In this document: piece after piece, positions 37,201 to 48,300 of the stretch
Numbering within the stretch: position 1 is the first letter of the stretch
How the letters are laid out: each line of letters starts with the position of its first letter
NCBI GenBank assembly: GCA_905250125.1
Contig: CAJNOL010000050.1
Coordinates: forward strand, 186,001-250,000
Direction: 5' to 3'
Length of the DNA stretch: 64,000 nucleotides
DNA from: Rotaria sordida
Lineage: Eukaryota; Rotifera; Eurotatoria; Philodinida; Philodinidae
Notes under the pieces: model-generated
The model's input: only the letters and a program-made list of their open reading frames with translations
Database searches by the model: none
What the model was told of the DNA's origin: nothing
Translations under genes and position numbers: made by a program

Positions 37201-38365
37201 CAGAAATTTTTTTTTATTTTCCTATATTCTAATTTCTTCTGTAACATTTATGTATAGTTATTTTGATTTAGAAAAAAATGAATCAATTATCACAATAAGT
37301 TAAAACTATGAATTTATTTGTCTGATTGAAAAACTAATACGATCAATATAGACACTAGATATGTGACTGTCCGTGACCGTAACCGTGAGTTACGCTGAAC
37401 ACTAGTCGTACATAGTATCTGTACTGCATGGTATAGAGATACAAAGAAAAGAAGAAAAAAAAGAGTGAACTACACTATAATTCATGTCAATTTCTATACT
37501 TATCCGTTCGTTTTAATTAACTGTTAGTAAATTTTATTAATTGATCTTGAAATTTATTAGCAAATCTTATTCATAACTTATTGATTAAATATTTTATTTA
37601 CCTTGATTATTTAATAGAATAAATATATTTTTCTTTTAAAGATCATTTTATATAACAATATCATTTATTCAACAAAAACGTTTTAAAGAATCGGCTGCAT
37701 TTGTAATTAAAACTGAAGCATATATTGAACAGGCAAAGAAAATAGTCGATGATGGACAACAATTAAAATCAAGTGAAATTAATTATCAAGTATAAAAAAA
37801 AAAAGAAATGATCATTATTTTATTTAAATTTAAAAATTTGTTTTTTTTCTTTTAGTCATTATTAAATGAATTTACTTTTATTCAATCGAAACTCGATGAA
37901 GTTAAATATGAAATTCAAACATCAGCTACATCAACACCAATAGGTAATGCTTCACCTAAAGTTGGTGCAATACAACAATCATTTGATCAGCCTCTTTCAC
38001 TTGATGAGCAAAAAGAATTGGACAAAAAAGTAACGTCGTCACATTTTTTTTTCTTGTAAACTTTCATCTTATTATTTGTTTTTTGTTAGCCTTTAATCGA
38101 TCGTTTGGATACTTATTATGAAGATTCATCATTAACTAATAAAAATCGTTTGAATATTGTTTCATTACCACCACCATTTAAACCTATTCCATGCAAACCC
38201 ATTCTCTTCGATTTAGCACTTAATCATCTAATCTTTCCATCATTAGATGATAAAGTTCAAAGTAAACGTCAGGCAACAACATCTACTGATAAAGGACAAC
38301 AACAACAAGCTGGTCTTACTGGTTTTGTCAAAGGATTTTTTTCTTGGGGTGGAAAAAAACAATAG
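34257..38365 (+). CDS. SRP68: Signal recognition particle subunit SRP68
   Basis: Fourteen exons in phase give about 653 residues (human 627). The RNA-binding N-terminal domain is recognised by QQHGLRHGDYQRYR, CSRRLRRIRKSL, ERAWAYAMQLK and then EANTEPRKKFHLLSRLRKAV, which follow human SRP68 closely. The C-terminal helices (AADIIRMYDLLLQ) lead to the SRP72-binding end, and the last residues GLTGFVKGFFSWGGKKQ resemble the vertebrate tail. The protein works with SRP72 on 7SL RNA to deliver secretory ribosomes to the ER. Exons include 34257-34350, 34420-34486, 34555-34671, 34846-34982, 35179-35374, 35991-36260, 37642-37789 and 38090-38365. A 1.2-kb intron (36415-37641) is the only long one. CHMP6 starts 98 bp after the stop. 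Confidence 0.95.
36415..37641. other. Long SRP68 intron 11
   Basis: 1.2 kb with no coding text. Near 37186-37243 AGAAGAAATTAGAATTCAG and its reverse complement flank a short T-rich loop, so a small hairpin is present. No complete element is delimited. Confidence 0.5.
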
Positions 38366-38463
38366 ATTATATAGAATTGTTTTTTTAAACGCGAAAAAAA
38401 AAAGAAAAGACTGATTTTATTGTTAAAAAAAAATATAAGCGTTATATTATTTAACCATTTTAG
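38366..38463 (+). promoter_or_regulatory. 98-bp intercistronic spacer with acceptor on the CHMP6 start
   Basis: The spacer is U-rich and ends TTTAACCATTTTAG directly joined to the CHMP6 ATG. No room for a normal promoter is evident. This fits spliced-leader trans-splicing of the second gene in an operon; it is not proof. Confidence 0.5.
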
Positions 38464-39675
38464 ATGGGGTCTTTATTTGGTAAGAAATCTCATAAATCTT
38501 CGAGGCAACCGGCAATAACAGAACAAGATCGTGCAATACTTGTAAAGCTAGATTTAAATTCTTTTTTTTTTGTTTTTTGTGAAGTTTTTATTTAGCAATT
38601 AAAACAACAACGTGATCGATTAAATCAAAATCGACGACGAATTGAAACTCAACTTGAACGTGAACGTGAAGTTGCTAAACAATTATTAAAAAATGGACAA
38701 AAAGAGTAATGAATTATTACTTATTATATTTCTAAAGAATTCTGCTGGATTTATTGATCCATCTTGAATCAGGATACCATCTATGCGGTCTTGTAGAGCA
38801 ATTTACGACACATCAAATGGTATATAAAAATCGAATTTTCCTCAAATTTTGATGTACCTGAGGGTTCATATTTTGATCATAATTCTTGAGCAATGTATAT
38901 AAACCTTCGGAACATGAAAAACTTGATTTCTTATATACCATTCGATGTGCGGCAAAATGCTCTACAAGACCATATATATGGTGTCCTGATTCAAGATAGA
39001 TCACTAAATTCGATGGAGTCCTTATCATATTTTTAAAAAAATTGTAGGCGTGCATTATTATTACTTCGAAAGAAAAAAATGCTTGAAATGCAACTTGATA
39101 AAAGTGAAGGTATATTGGAAAATGTTGAACGAATGGTAATAGTTTTTGTTGTTAATAATTATTTAGTTATTTTTATTTTCTATAATAATTAGACACATGA
39201 ATTAGAATTTGCTCAAGTACAAGTCGATGTTGTTAATAGTTTAAGACAAGGAACAGATGCATTAAAAAAAATGAATGAAATTCTTAAACTTGAAGATATT
39301 GAAAAATTAATGGAAGATTCACGTGAAGCTATGGAATATCAAAATGTTTGTTTTAGTTTTTTGTATTGTTTAATTAAAATTAATTTTGATGGTTTTGTTT
39401 TTCTTTTATTTTTAGGAAGTATCAAATCTTTTAGCTGGTAGTTTAAGTCGAGCTGATGAACAAGATGTTGAAGCTGAATTAGATGAATTAATTCGAGCTG
39501 AAGAAGCACAGCACATTGGTCGTTTACCAGATGTACCTCAACGTCGTGAACGTAAACTATTTATATAAATATTGAAATTTTATTTTATTCAATTTGTTAT
39601 TTAGGTGAACGTGATCGTATACCTGTTATATCTCCAACAAGAGTAAAACAACGTGTGCTTGCCGAAGCTGATTAA
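38464..39675 (+). CDS. CHMP6: Charged multivesicular body protein 6 (ESCRT-III, Vps20)
   Basis: Six exons, 38464-38541, 38596-38705, 39048-39135, 39193-39345, 39416-39551 and 39605-39675, give 211 residues (human 201). The start MGSLFGKK is the family's N-myristoylation signal. ITEQDRAIL, QLKQQRDRLNQNRRRIETQL and RALLLLRKKKMLEMQLDK match the basic helices of human CHMP6, and the acidic second half (LAGSLSRADEQDVEAELDEL) matches its regulatory helices. CHMP6 links ESCRT-II to CHMP4 polymerisation on endosomes. The gene follows SRP68 by 98 bp. Intron 2 contains a small foldback. Confidence 0.95.
38735..39025. repeat. Small foldback in CHMP6 intron 2
   Basis: GGATCAATAAATCC-type outer text and inner arms pair, for example GTCTTGTAGAGCAATTT near 38790 with AAATGCTCTACAAGAC near 38955, and ATGGTATATAA near 38818 with TTATATACCAT near 38931. 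At about 290 bp it is mostly stem and leaves little unique intron sequence. Confidence 0.75.
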
Positions 39676-39879
39676 ATAAAAATTCTTATTCTTATATTAT
39701 TTGTTTTGTGTATATGCTTCAAGCGCTTTGTTTCTTTTTTTTACGACATACAAGCATTTTGATTCCTATTTGTTTCCTTTTTTTTTTATTGAATAACTTT
39801 TAAATTAATGTGTTTTTAGATTTAAATGATAATTAAAGATTATGTTGGTCTTATTTTATTAATATTTGTAGCTGGTGAG

Positions 39880-40515
39880 ATATTTGAAGGTTGTATTATC
39901 CTTTCGGAAATAAAAGATGCTTTACGGTTATCGAAATAACTTTTAATAGGAGGAACATAGAGAGCTGCAATTTTCACTACGAAAGAGTGAAGTCTTGGGT
40001 CTACAATATCAAATTTGATTAATCTGAAGTTGGCCAACAAGATGAATTTTTGCCGGAGATTTTGAGAATGGTTTTCTAGAAAAACTTTCTTCGTGTATTC
40101 CTATTAAAATTATTTTTAATTGAAAGAGAAAATCAAGCATTCTCGATCTACGCAAGGTTGACATTGTTAGACTGCTCCGTTCAAGAGTTATAAAAGGTTT
40201 TCAGAAACTCTTATAACTCTTGAACGAAACAATCTGACAAAGTCGCCTTGTGTAGATCGAGAGAGATTGATTTTCTCTTTTAATTAAAAATAATTAATAT
40301 AAAAATGCAAGAAGAAAACTTTTCATTCTCAAAATCTTCGACAAAAATTTATCTAATTGGCCAATTTCAGATTGATCAAATTAGATATTGTAGCTCCAAG
40401 ATTTCAAGTTCTAATAGTGAAAATCGCAGCTCTCTATCTTCTTCTTATCAAAAGTTATTTAGATAACTGTAAGATCTCTTTTATTTCCGAAAGGAAAATA
40501 GTTTTCAAATAAAAC
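39880..40515. repeat. Long foldback (snapback) element
   Basis: Two arms of roughly 300 bp are inverted copies across almost the whole length. CCTTTCGGAAATAAAAGAT at the left matches ATCTCTTTTATTTCCGAAAGG at the right. The centre pairs TCAAGAGTTATAA near 40182 with TTATAACTCTTGA near 40212, a loop of under 20 bases. No open frame is supported; the frame at 39840-40040 lies in one arm. Confidence 0.9.
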
Positions 40516-41492
40516 AAATACAGATGAGTGAACTAATGATTTTCGTAGAAAGGAAATATAAATTTCTTTAACAATATTAAATATGGTAAATACATTTTTT
40601 GATATATTTATTTGTGAATTTATTCGAAAATTTAGTATCTGTAAATGTTTTATTGTATATATAACGTATTGTTAATTTTTTTTTTCGTTTGAATATAATG
40701 TCATTAGAACAGTGTTGAATACAAAAAAAAAATGACGAGATTTCCTTTTAGACAGTGCTTCTTTTCCAGAAGGACCCATAAGATGAAGTTGTTTCTCAAT
40801 AGACAGGGATTCTAATATGGTAGTTGTAATTAGTTTCTATGTGTATATCATTTTAATCATAAATTAATCGTTCCGGAAGAGTTAGATAAATTTGTTTTAC
40901 TAACTCTTAATCATATTATGATATATTTTGAAAATTAATTTTATCTTTGATTTTCTCAGCATACATTACTAGCATTGGTTATTCGGCTTGAGAATCTATT
41001 TCACTATCATCGTTATCTAACTTTAACAGTAGGTCTTTTGTGTATTTTATCTGTAACTAGTATATGTACAAGTTAGTAAATAACCATACTGTTTAAATTA
41101 GTCTTGATGATTATTTCTTATATTAAGAATTTATTATCTATACATATTCATAGACTTGAATTTAGAAGGAGTCTTTGGGTTTACCCGATAGTCAGTGAAA
41201 ATAATCTTTTGCTAAAAGTGTTTTCTAAATAGGGTTCAATTGATTATTTTAGATTTGAGAGTTGTCAAAATAGCGAGTCATTAAAAGAAAATCTAAGATA
41301 TATTGTATGCATTATTAATCTTTTCTTTTGTGTATAATGGCTTTTGATTATCTTATCCGCATAAAGCAAATATCATAACTATATGAAATTTCATATTTGT
41401 TTAAAATGTCTTGTATCATATATAAAAATGAAAATTATTTATGAACTATTTTCTATTTTGTTTTACCATCCATCTGATATACATCTCATAAC

Positions 41493-41807
41493 TAGAGATG
41501 TGCGAGACTAATTTTAGTTCCGATGGTAGTCACACCAAAATTTAGAAGTTTTATAGGATTAGAACTACGAGAAAAAATTGTTCCCATGAGAACTAAAGAT
41601 TATAGTTAAATATCCTGTGGTTTTAAGCGAATTATCTTATGAATCATCAATCAGAACATAATACAAGAATAATGACCTAAAAAAGTGCTAATCATTGACT
41701 AAATAAATCAAAAATGAGTACTGAAGAATTTCTAGATATAATACAAATCAATTCTGAAATAGTCTTCTCTCGAACGGGATCAAAAAGCTTCGTCCTTCAC
41801 ATCTCTA
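41493..41807. mobile_element. hAT-type miniature element with 8-bp target duplication
   Basis: A 315-bp element begins TAGAGATGTGCGAGAC and its right end, read in reverse, is TAGAGATGTGAAGGAC. It is flanked on both sides by the identical 8-mer CTCATAAC (41485-41492 and 41808-41815). An 8-bp duplication together with TAGAGATGTG-type ends is the signature of hAT transposons (known). It has no coding capacity, so it is non-autonomous. The perfect duplication suggests a fairly recent insertion, just upstream of the ADAM17-like gene. Confidence 0.88.
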
Positions 41808-41858
41808 CTCATAACTATTATCATTAATTTTTCTAGATGTAAACAAAAAAAAATATTT

Positions 41859-43445
41859 ATGATGAATCTTATATTATCATTTATTTTTCTCGCAATATTT
41901 CTTCCACATATATCAAGTCTATTTTCTTTGGAACATATTCTTTGTAATCAATCAATTTCAACGCCATCGATTGATTTATCTATTACAACAAATCAAAATA
42001 TATCATTAAATCTTTGTAATAATACATTTAATATAACAATTCATTCAAATGAATATTTTTTTTCACAAAATATTTCTGTTGATAAACAAATTACAAATCC
42101 AATAAATCCTTATTTTACCTATATAGGTCATATGATTAATAATAATGATCATTCAAGTGTGAGTTTAATTATTTATCCACAATTACAAATTTATTTATAT
42201 TTCAATGATACATATTATTATTATCTTTCATTATCAAATAATTCAACAATAACATTAAAATTTTCTCAACGACAATTATTACAATATTATCCTCAATTAG
42301 TTAATGATAGTTTATGGAAAATTTTACAATATGAAGAAGATAATTATCAACAATATTCATTCATTTTACATGATTTACATTTTATATATGAATTATTAAC
42401 ATTAAGATGTGAATCCGATAATTTAGAATATAAAACAATATCATTTTGTTCATTAGCTTTATTAATTGATGAATATTTGTATGAAAAAATTTTTTATTCA
42501 AATATTTATTATATATATACATTCATAGAACATTATAATTTTTTATTACGTACATTAACAAATAATGAATATGGAGGATTTTTATTAAAAAATATAAAAT
42601 TAATTAATCATATTGAAACAAATTCAAATCGATCATTTGATTTACTTCATAGATTATCAAATAATACAAGTCTATTATCAAAAGATTATTGTCTTGTTCA
42701 TCAAATGTTAATAACAAATATTGAATATGAAAATTATATTCTTGGTTATCAATCATCAATACATACATATGATATTGGTGGAATATGTTCATTACCATTT
42801 CATATTAATAATAATAATCATTCAGAAGAAATAAATCTTAATACTGGTTTATCAATATTAAATGAAAATATAACAAAAAATATTTCAATATTTTTTAATG
42901 GTTTAATGAAAACAAGTTATTTATTTTTTCGTCAAATGGGTTTAAATTTAACATTATGTTCAATAAATGCAACACGAAAAGGTTTTTTTCAATTTAATAC
43001 TGATTTATCACCTGTTGTTCAACATTGTATTGATCTTATACCCGTAACATTAGATCAAGCACTTAAACGACGTGCACATCTTTGTTTTAATCATATTAAT
43101 ATTGATAATTTAACAAATCAAACAATAAAACAAGATATTCTATGTAAACAATCTCTTGATTTACAATCATCTGTACCAATTAATGGAAAAAATCGTAAAA
43201 GTCCATATATTGAAAATGCATTAAATGATAATCGACGTGGTGAATGGTTTGAAGGAAATATAGTTGGAATGATTTTAACATTTTCATTATTAATATGGAT
43301 ACCTGTTAGTTGTTTTGTACATTTTTGTGTTGATGAAATAAATAAAAAATCATTAATTGAAAAACAACAAGATATGGAAACATTACCAATGAAACCATTA
43401 ATTATTGAACAAGTTGGAATAACAAAACAAACACAAACTGATTAA
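41859..43445 (+). CDS. ADAM17-like pseudoprotease, membrane-anchored
   Basis: Single exon, 528 residues, with a signal peptide (residues 1-20) and many N-glycosylation sites. The transmembrane segment at about 467-490 (NIVGMILTFSLLIWIPVSCF then VHFCVD) is strikingly like that of ADAM17 ([20 protein letters not shown] then VHCVD). Upstream, FTYIGHMINNNDHSSV fits the ADAM17 prodomain pattern FTGHVVGEPDS, and GGICSLPFHINNN then INLNTGLSI fits GGVCPKAYYSPVG then IYLNSGLTS before the active site. Where ADAM17 has HELGHNFGAEH, this protein has YLFFRQMGLNLTL (about residues 350-362), so the zinc-binding histidines are missing. The disintegrin and cysteine-rich domains are also absent. It is predicted to be non-catalytic. 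Possible roles, by inference: binding iRhom or ADAM17 substrates. There are no introns, unlike its neighbours, and PSMG1 starts 151 bp downstream. Confidence 0.8.
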   Translation: MMNLILSFIFLAIFLPHISSLFSLEHILCNQSISTPSIDLSITTNQNISLNLCNNTFNITIHSNEYFFSQNISVDKQITNPINPYFTYIGHMINNNDHSSVSLIIYPQLQIYLYFNDTYYYYLSLSNNSTITLKFSQRQLLQYYPQLVNDSLWKILQYEEDNYQQYSFILHDLHFIYELLTLRCESDNLEYKTISFCSLALLIDEYLYEKIFYSNIYYIYTFIEHYNFLLRTLTNNEYGGFLLKNIKLINHIETNSNRSFDLLHRLSNNTSLLSKDYCLVHQMLITNIEYENYILGYQSSIHTYDIGGICSLPFHINNNNHSEEINLNTGLSILNENITKNISIFFNGLMKTSYLFFRQMGLNLTLCSINATRKGFFQFNTDLSPVVQHCIDLIPVTLDQALKRRAHLCFNHINIDNLTNQTIKQDILCKQSLDLQSSVPINGKNRKSPYIENALNDNRRGEWFEGNIVGMILTFSLLIWIPVSCFVHFCVDEINKKSLIEKQQDMETLPMKPLIIEQVGITKQTQTD

Positions 43446-43596
43446 AATTAACTTTTTTTCTTTCGTTTATGTCAGATTCATTTTTCTCTTTCTTTTTTGT
43501 ATTTGATGTGGAAATATATTTACTTTTATTATAGTAGAAATCTAACAAAGTATTGACATAGATTTTTGTTAAATAAAATTCTATATTTTATTTGAG

Positions 43597-45161
43597 ATGT
43601 CAGTTCTTTATGGTTATGGTGATTTAATATCGGAAGAAGTTGAAACAATTGATAGTGATGAAGAAGATGAAAAACGATCAAGTCGAAATCCAGATAAGTG
43701 AGTTTTATTTTTTATCTATTATACATTATGAAAAAGAAATGGGAAAATGTTGAGTTTCATTGATTGATATGTATCACAATCAGAAATATTTTGAAAATTC
43801 GGTGCTAGAACAAATCACCACATAGGCAGAACGTTACAAGGAGGATGTGGATGTTGATGTAGATGTTTTCTTCACTAAAATCCACAATCACACCCAAAAT
43901 CTACTATAATCTAAACGATTGTAGTTAATTACATAAGCGAATTTATGAGCGCTGGTCATATAGAAAGTCAGTGGAATCCATTTTTTTATCAAAATCACAT
44001 CATTCTATGTAACTGATATCTTTGTTGTATATTAAAAAAATGTTCTTTACAAGAAGATCATTCAAATGAAGAATCCAATGATCTATATCAGATGCTTATC
44101 AACTTTTGATTTGAGTAGGATTTGATTGCTGTAACTGTGACGACATCATTTTTTTTAATCTTATGTGCATTGCATATAAATATATTAATTAAATTTAGAT
44201 CACCATTTTCAATCGTCTGGCGAGATGATTTAAATAATGAGAATATCAAAATTTCATGTTCATCTTTATTAATTACTTTAGGTACAACTGCTTCAGGTAA
44301 AAAATTTTTTCTTGTTTCTAAAATAATAGATAGACGAAAATTTGTTTTTTGTTTTGTTTTGTTTTAATAGCATTTGCTTTTACGCATGTTATATGCAATT
44401 ATGATCTAGAATTAATAGGTTATGGAACAGATGAAAAAATGACTGATGATGGAAATATCGAAAAAAAATCCTTTGATCAAATCAAAATGCAACAATATGC
44501 AACACAAAGTGTTGATCGTATTTATCGATTACCATCAAGTTCATTTGTACTTATTCAATTAAATTCTTCAGTTACATCTGATCGAATATGGCCAATAAGT
44601 GAACAGGTATTTTAAAAATTTACAAAACATGAATAATTTTTCATTAATATAAAATAGATTTTGAATAAATTTAATTTTTTAAATCTAAATATTTCAAATC
44701 CTGTTTATATTATACAATCACGTTTATCTATGGATTATGTGACTATTGCAGGTGAATTAGAAAATAAATCAAATTTATTTATTCGTTATATCAAATCATC
44801 AATAATTCCAACAGATAATAAAATTACACAAATGCTTAAACCAATTGAACCACCAAATGCAATCCGAGGTCTATCAGCTGCTTGTAAGTCAATTGTTTTT
44901 TTATTCATATCTTTTCATATTTATTTCACAAAAGAACTTTTTATTTTAGTATTTACGAAATTCCATCAAGGAAATATTCCGGTTATAGTTCTTGTTGTTT
45001 ATCAACGTCATTCATCTGTTAATGCTGATGCATTAAAATTATTACAAGGAATATTAGATCGAACATCAACAACACTTAAACCATATATTCAATTAACAGA
45101 AAAAACAAATAAACAATTGATTCGATTAGCATCTACACAAACAAGTAATATGTACTCATAG
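43597..45161 (+). CDS. PSMG1: Proteasome assembly chaperone 1
   Basis: Five exons, 43597-43697, 44199-44296, 44371-44606, 44658-44883 and 44950-45161, give 290 residues (human 288). The N-terminus is acidic (EEVETIDSDEEDEKR) as in PSMG1. The C-terminal half aligns with human PSMG1: EPPNAIRGLSAALFTKFHQ then GNIPVIVLVVY matches PNIVHDLPAAVL then WKIPAILYLCY. The protein ends SNMYS against human SNIYT, a C-terminal Tyr motif of the HbYX type used by proteasome chaperones. With PSMG2 it guides assembly of the 20S alpha ring. The similarity is modest over the first half, so the call rests on the C-terminal half, length and layout. An acceptor-like TATTTTATTTGAG abuts the ATG. Confidence 0.82.
43698..44198. 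other. PSMG1 intron 1
   Basis: A 501-nt intron. It has a GATGTGGATGTTGATGTAGATG run near 43840-43866 and otherwise unique AT-rich text. No element boundary is seen. Confidence 0.5.
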
Positions 45162-45328
45162 ATATTTCACTGATTATCAAAAACAAGACAAAAAGTTTTA
45201 TTCTTTTTCTTGTCTTTTTTAATAAAGATTATGAAACATTTCTACAAAAAAAACAAACAAACAAACAAACATGAAAAATATGATCAAATAGATCTGGCGT
45301 TTTCTTTCTTTCTTTCTTGATTTTTTTC
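45162..45328. terminator. Convergent 3' ends of PSMG1 and the tectonic gene
   Basis: 167 bp separate the two converging stop codons. An AATAAA polyadenylation signal for PSMG1 lies near 45220. Short tetranucleotide repeats follow: CAAA units near 45250-45270 and CTTT units near 45300-45318. Confidence 0.55.
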
Positions 45329-48300
45329 TTAAAATGGACACATCATTCCAAATAATAGAACATGCATAACGACAACACTAATTGCAATAAAAATAAGAAT
45401 CATTGCAATTGTATAATTTCGATAACCAGGTTCACCATGATATTCAGGTGTAATAAGCCAAAGTAAATGTTGAATATAATTATCAGCTGAAGTTATATCA
45501 GCTTTTGTCGTACCAGTTAAATTAAGTGCCGAACTAACAAAATAAAAACAAACAATTGATTTTATTCAAATAAATAAATAAATAAATACAAAATACCTTG
45601 TGAAATCAATAAAAGCTGATTGAAGGGAGACAAGATATCGTTGTGTTGACGTACTAGCACAAGTATATGTGGTACAATCAAATTGCCAATTTGAATAAGT
45701 ATAACTTCATGTTCATAATTATTCATATGAAAAAATTGAAAACAAAAAAATAACTTACTTATATTGAACAGAAACAATTCGTTCAAATGAAACTGTTGGA
45801 CTGATTTGTACACGAACAAAACCAAATTCTATATAAATACCAGATGGAACATCATTACAAATTGAAAGAGTTTCTGTTGCATCATAAATCGTATAGAGAC
45901 TTGTATTAAGCCTTGTTCGAATAATATCACTTGGATTTAATCGATTAGTGGCGCGTGTTTGATCTATTCGATTAAGATCAATTTTATCTTGATTATCATC
46001 TCTAAATTAAAAATAATTTTTTATTACATACAATTCTGAACAAAAGTAATGGCCCACTCTAAAATCCATCTATTCTTTATAGTATCGAGCTAATATTTTG
46101 CATGTCTGCGTGCAACAATAAACTCTGATCGTAAGTATCAATCGGTCTCCATTGGTTCACATGTATTCTATTTATGATTCCAAACATTATCTTTCTCTTG
46201 CAAAAAACATATTCAACAGTAATATACATCCAAAAGGTTTTCGTTTGTCATTGTGCTGTTTTATAAAAAATTACTATTTTTTCTAGTGCTAAAGGCAGTC
46301 CTATATATCTCCTTTATTATCACCAAATCGTGTAGTATATAATCAAGACCTAAATAGTTAGCACGCTCTGAGATAGTGAACGCATGTCGCAGCTAGTGGC
46401 CTGCAACCCGAGCCGGCCTGAAGCATGGGTCTGAGTACAAACTCGCTCCATAGGTTTGAGTCCCAGGGTATGATCTCATAACGAGACTCAACCCCGAAAT
46501 TCATGAGATCTCGATGTTTCAAAGTATTTTTATTTAAACTGCTAACTTATATAAAAGCATAGGAATGAAAACCGGTTCGATCACGATCGAGCAATATATT
46601 GTATTTGAGAACAGATCATAGAAGTGGAAAGCGATATTGTTTTACTCAAAGAATTCATTTTTAATGAAGATTCATTTATAGATGATGATGAACCATATGC
46701 CAAAGTAACTAAATACATCAAGAAGAAAATGAATTATCAAAAAAATGAATGTGTATTATCGTGTTGGAAAAAGCATTCATGTATGTATCTATAATTATGA
46801 CATTTAGTACCAACAGTACATTCCATTCTTGTATCATCAGCAACCAGAAAACGCATATTTAACGAAATTGATCGAATTTTAGAAGCAGAAAGACACCAAA
46901 TGAATCCTAAATCATTTGATTCATTTGTTTTTTGTGGAATTTACGATGATCTCTTTTTTTTGTCGCTGTTTATGGAAGAAAGTAAATAGTATAATTTTTC
47001 ATATGAAATGAATGTTTGAGAACTGTACTATAACTGTGAAAATATCTGCCGGAATTCGATTAGCTTTAGTTGCGAAAAGTCCTATCCGTACCAGACTTGG
47101 AACCGGTCTGATTTTTTCAGACCGGACCGGTGAAAAACCGACCGGTCCAAGTTTATGATTTGACCGGCGAAAAAACGGCTGACCCAAATTCTTGATTTAA
47201 CTGACGAAAAAAACAGTGCACTCGTGTATTAGCTAAACAGCCAATGTTTTTGCGAAACAGTTTGTTAGTTTAGCTCTACTAAGACATATAATATCAAACT
47301 CATACGATTCTTGGAGCTTCTAATAGCACCGACTTCATTTTTAGTTTGTCATGTTTTGTATGCTAATATTCAGAACCAATGAAAATTTCTTTCAAAAAGT
47401 TTTGACTAGGGCTCACAGCAACTAGGATTTAACACCAAATAACTATTCTGTGAGTCTTTTCAAATAACGATATGATTTCTTTACCATTGATAGGGTTAGT
47501 CTATTCTTATCTGAAATACTTAGTTCCTTAACACAGTTGAAATGTATTCCATTCCACAGAAGAATGCTACTGCAGAGAGGAAGATAATGTGAGCTAATCG
47601 GTAAGATTTTTACATTAGACTTTCTATTTGAGGTTTATTGACACCTAAATATTATCGCAGTTGCATGATGCTACTAGTTAGAAAGACCGTGACAACAGAA
47701 ACGATTTTATTCAAAACATTTTGCTATGAAAGCATGAATTTGAATACTGGTGGCTATTGGGCTTCTATGAAAATCAGCTAAGATTACGACATACGAGTGA
47801 TCCGAAATTTCAAGAAAAATGTTGAATTAAATCGACAGCAACTTGCAAAATCTAGCTAACTTTTCGTGAGTATAATGAATTCATTCGACATAATGTGAGC
47901 CTCTAATGAAAGGATAAGAGTGTTGGTCACTATTTAGAGCTGGTATTTCCAATACGATTGAAGTTTTGCCAGTGGGAAATTTTCCGAATTAAATCGATTC
48001 ACCATTGATTACATGAAAAATCCTTAAAAATGAGCAAAATAAGCAAGTTTTGGTTGCCAAAATTCTTAAAAAAACCGGTAAAAAACCAGCGAAGATCGGC
48101 CGGTCTGAAAATTCAGACCGAACCGGCCCGTCCGGTTCCAAGTATGACCCGTACAGGACACTAGTCACAACACTAACTCAATTCCGGTCAGTGCTGCGAC
48201 TGCAAAAATTTCAGTACACACTCGTTGTCTCATGAAAATTTTCTAGTAACAGCTATAGTGGAAAAGATCAATCTTACTAAAAACCAGCGTTTGCATTTTA

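Larger units (their letters stand above)
39676..41834. other. Intergenic region CHMP6 to ADAM17-like gene
   Basis: 2.2 kb without supported genes. It holds the long foldback (39880-40515) and the hAT-type miniature element (41493-41807). Immediately after the latter, an acceptor-like TTTTTCTAG at 41827-41835 precedes the next gene by about 25 nt. Confidence 0.6.

Noticed and set aside
42604-42798. Minus-strand frame opposite the ADAM17-like gene
   Set aside because: Shadow of the plus-strand coding frame in AT-rich codons.
46370-46510. tRNA-like B box (GGTTTGAGTCCC) suggesting a tRNA or SINE
   Set aside because: No matching A box at the right distance, no acceptor stem, and it lies inside a transposon island.
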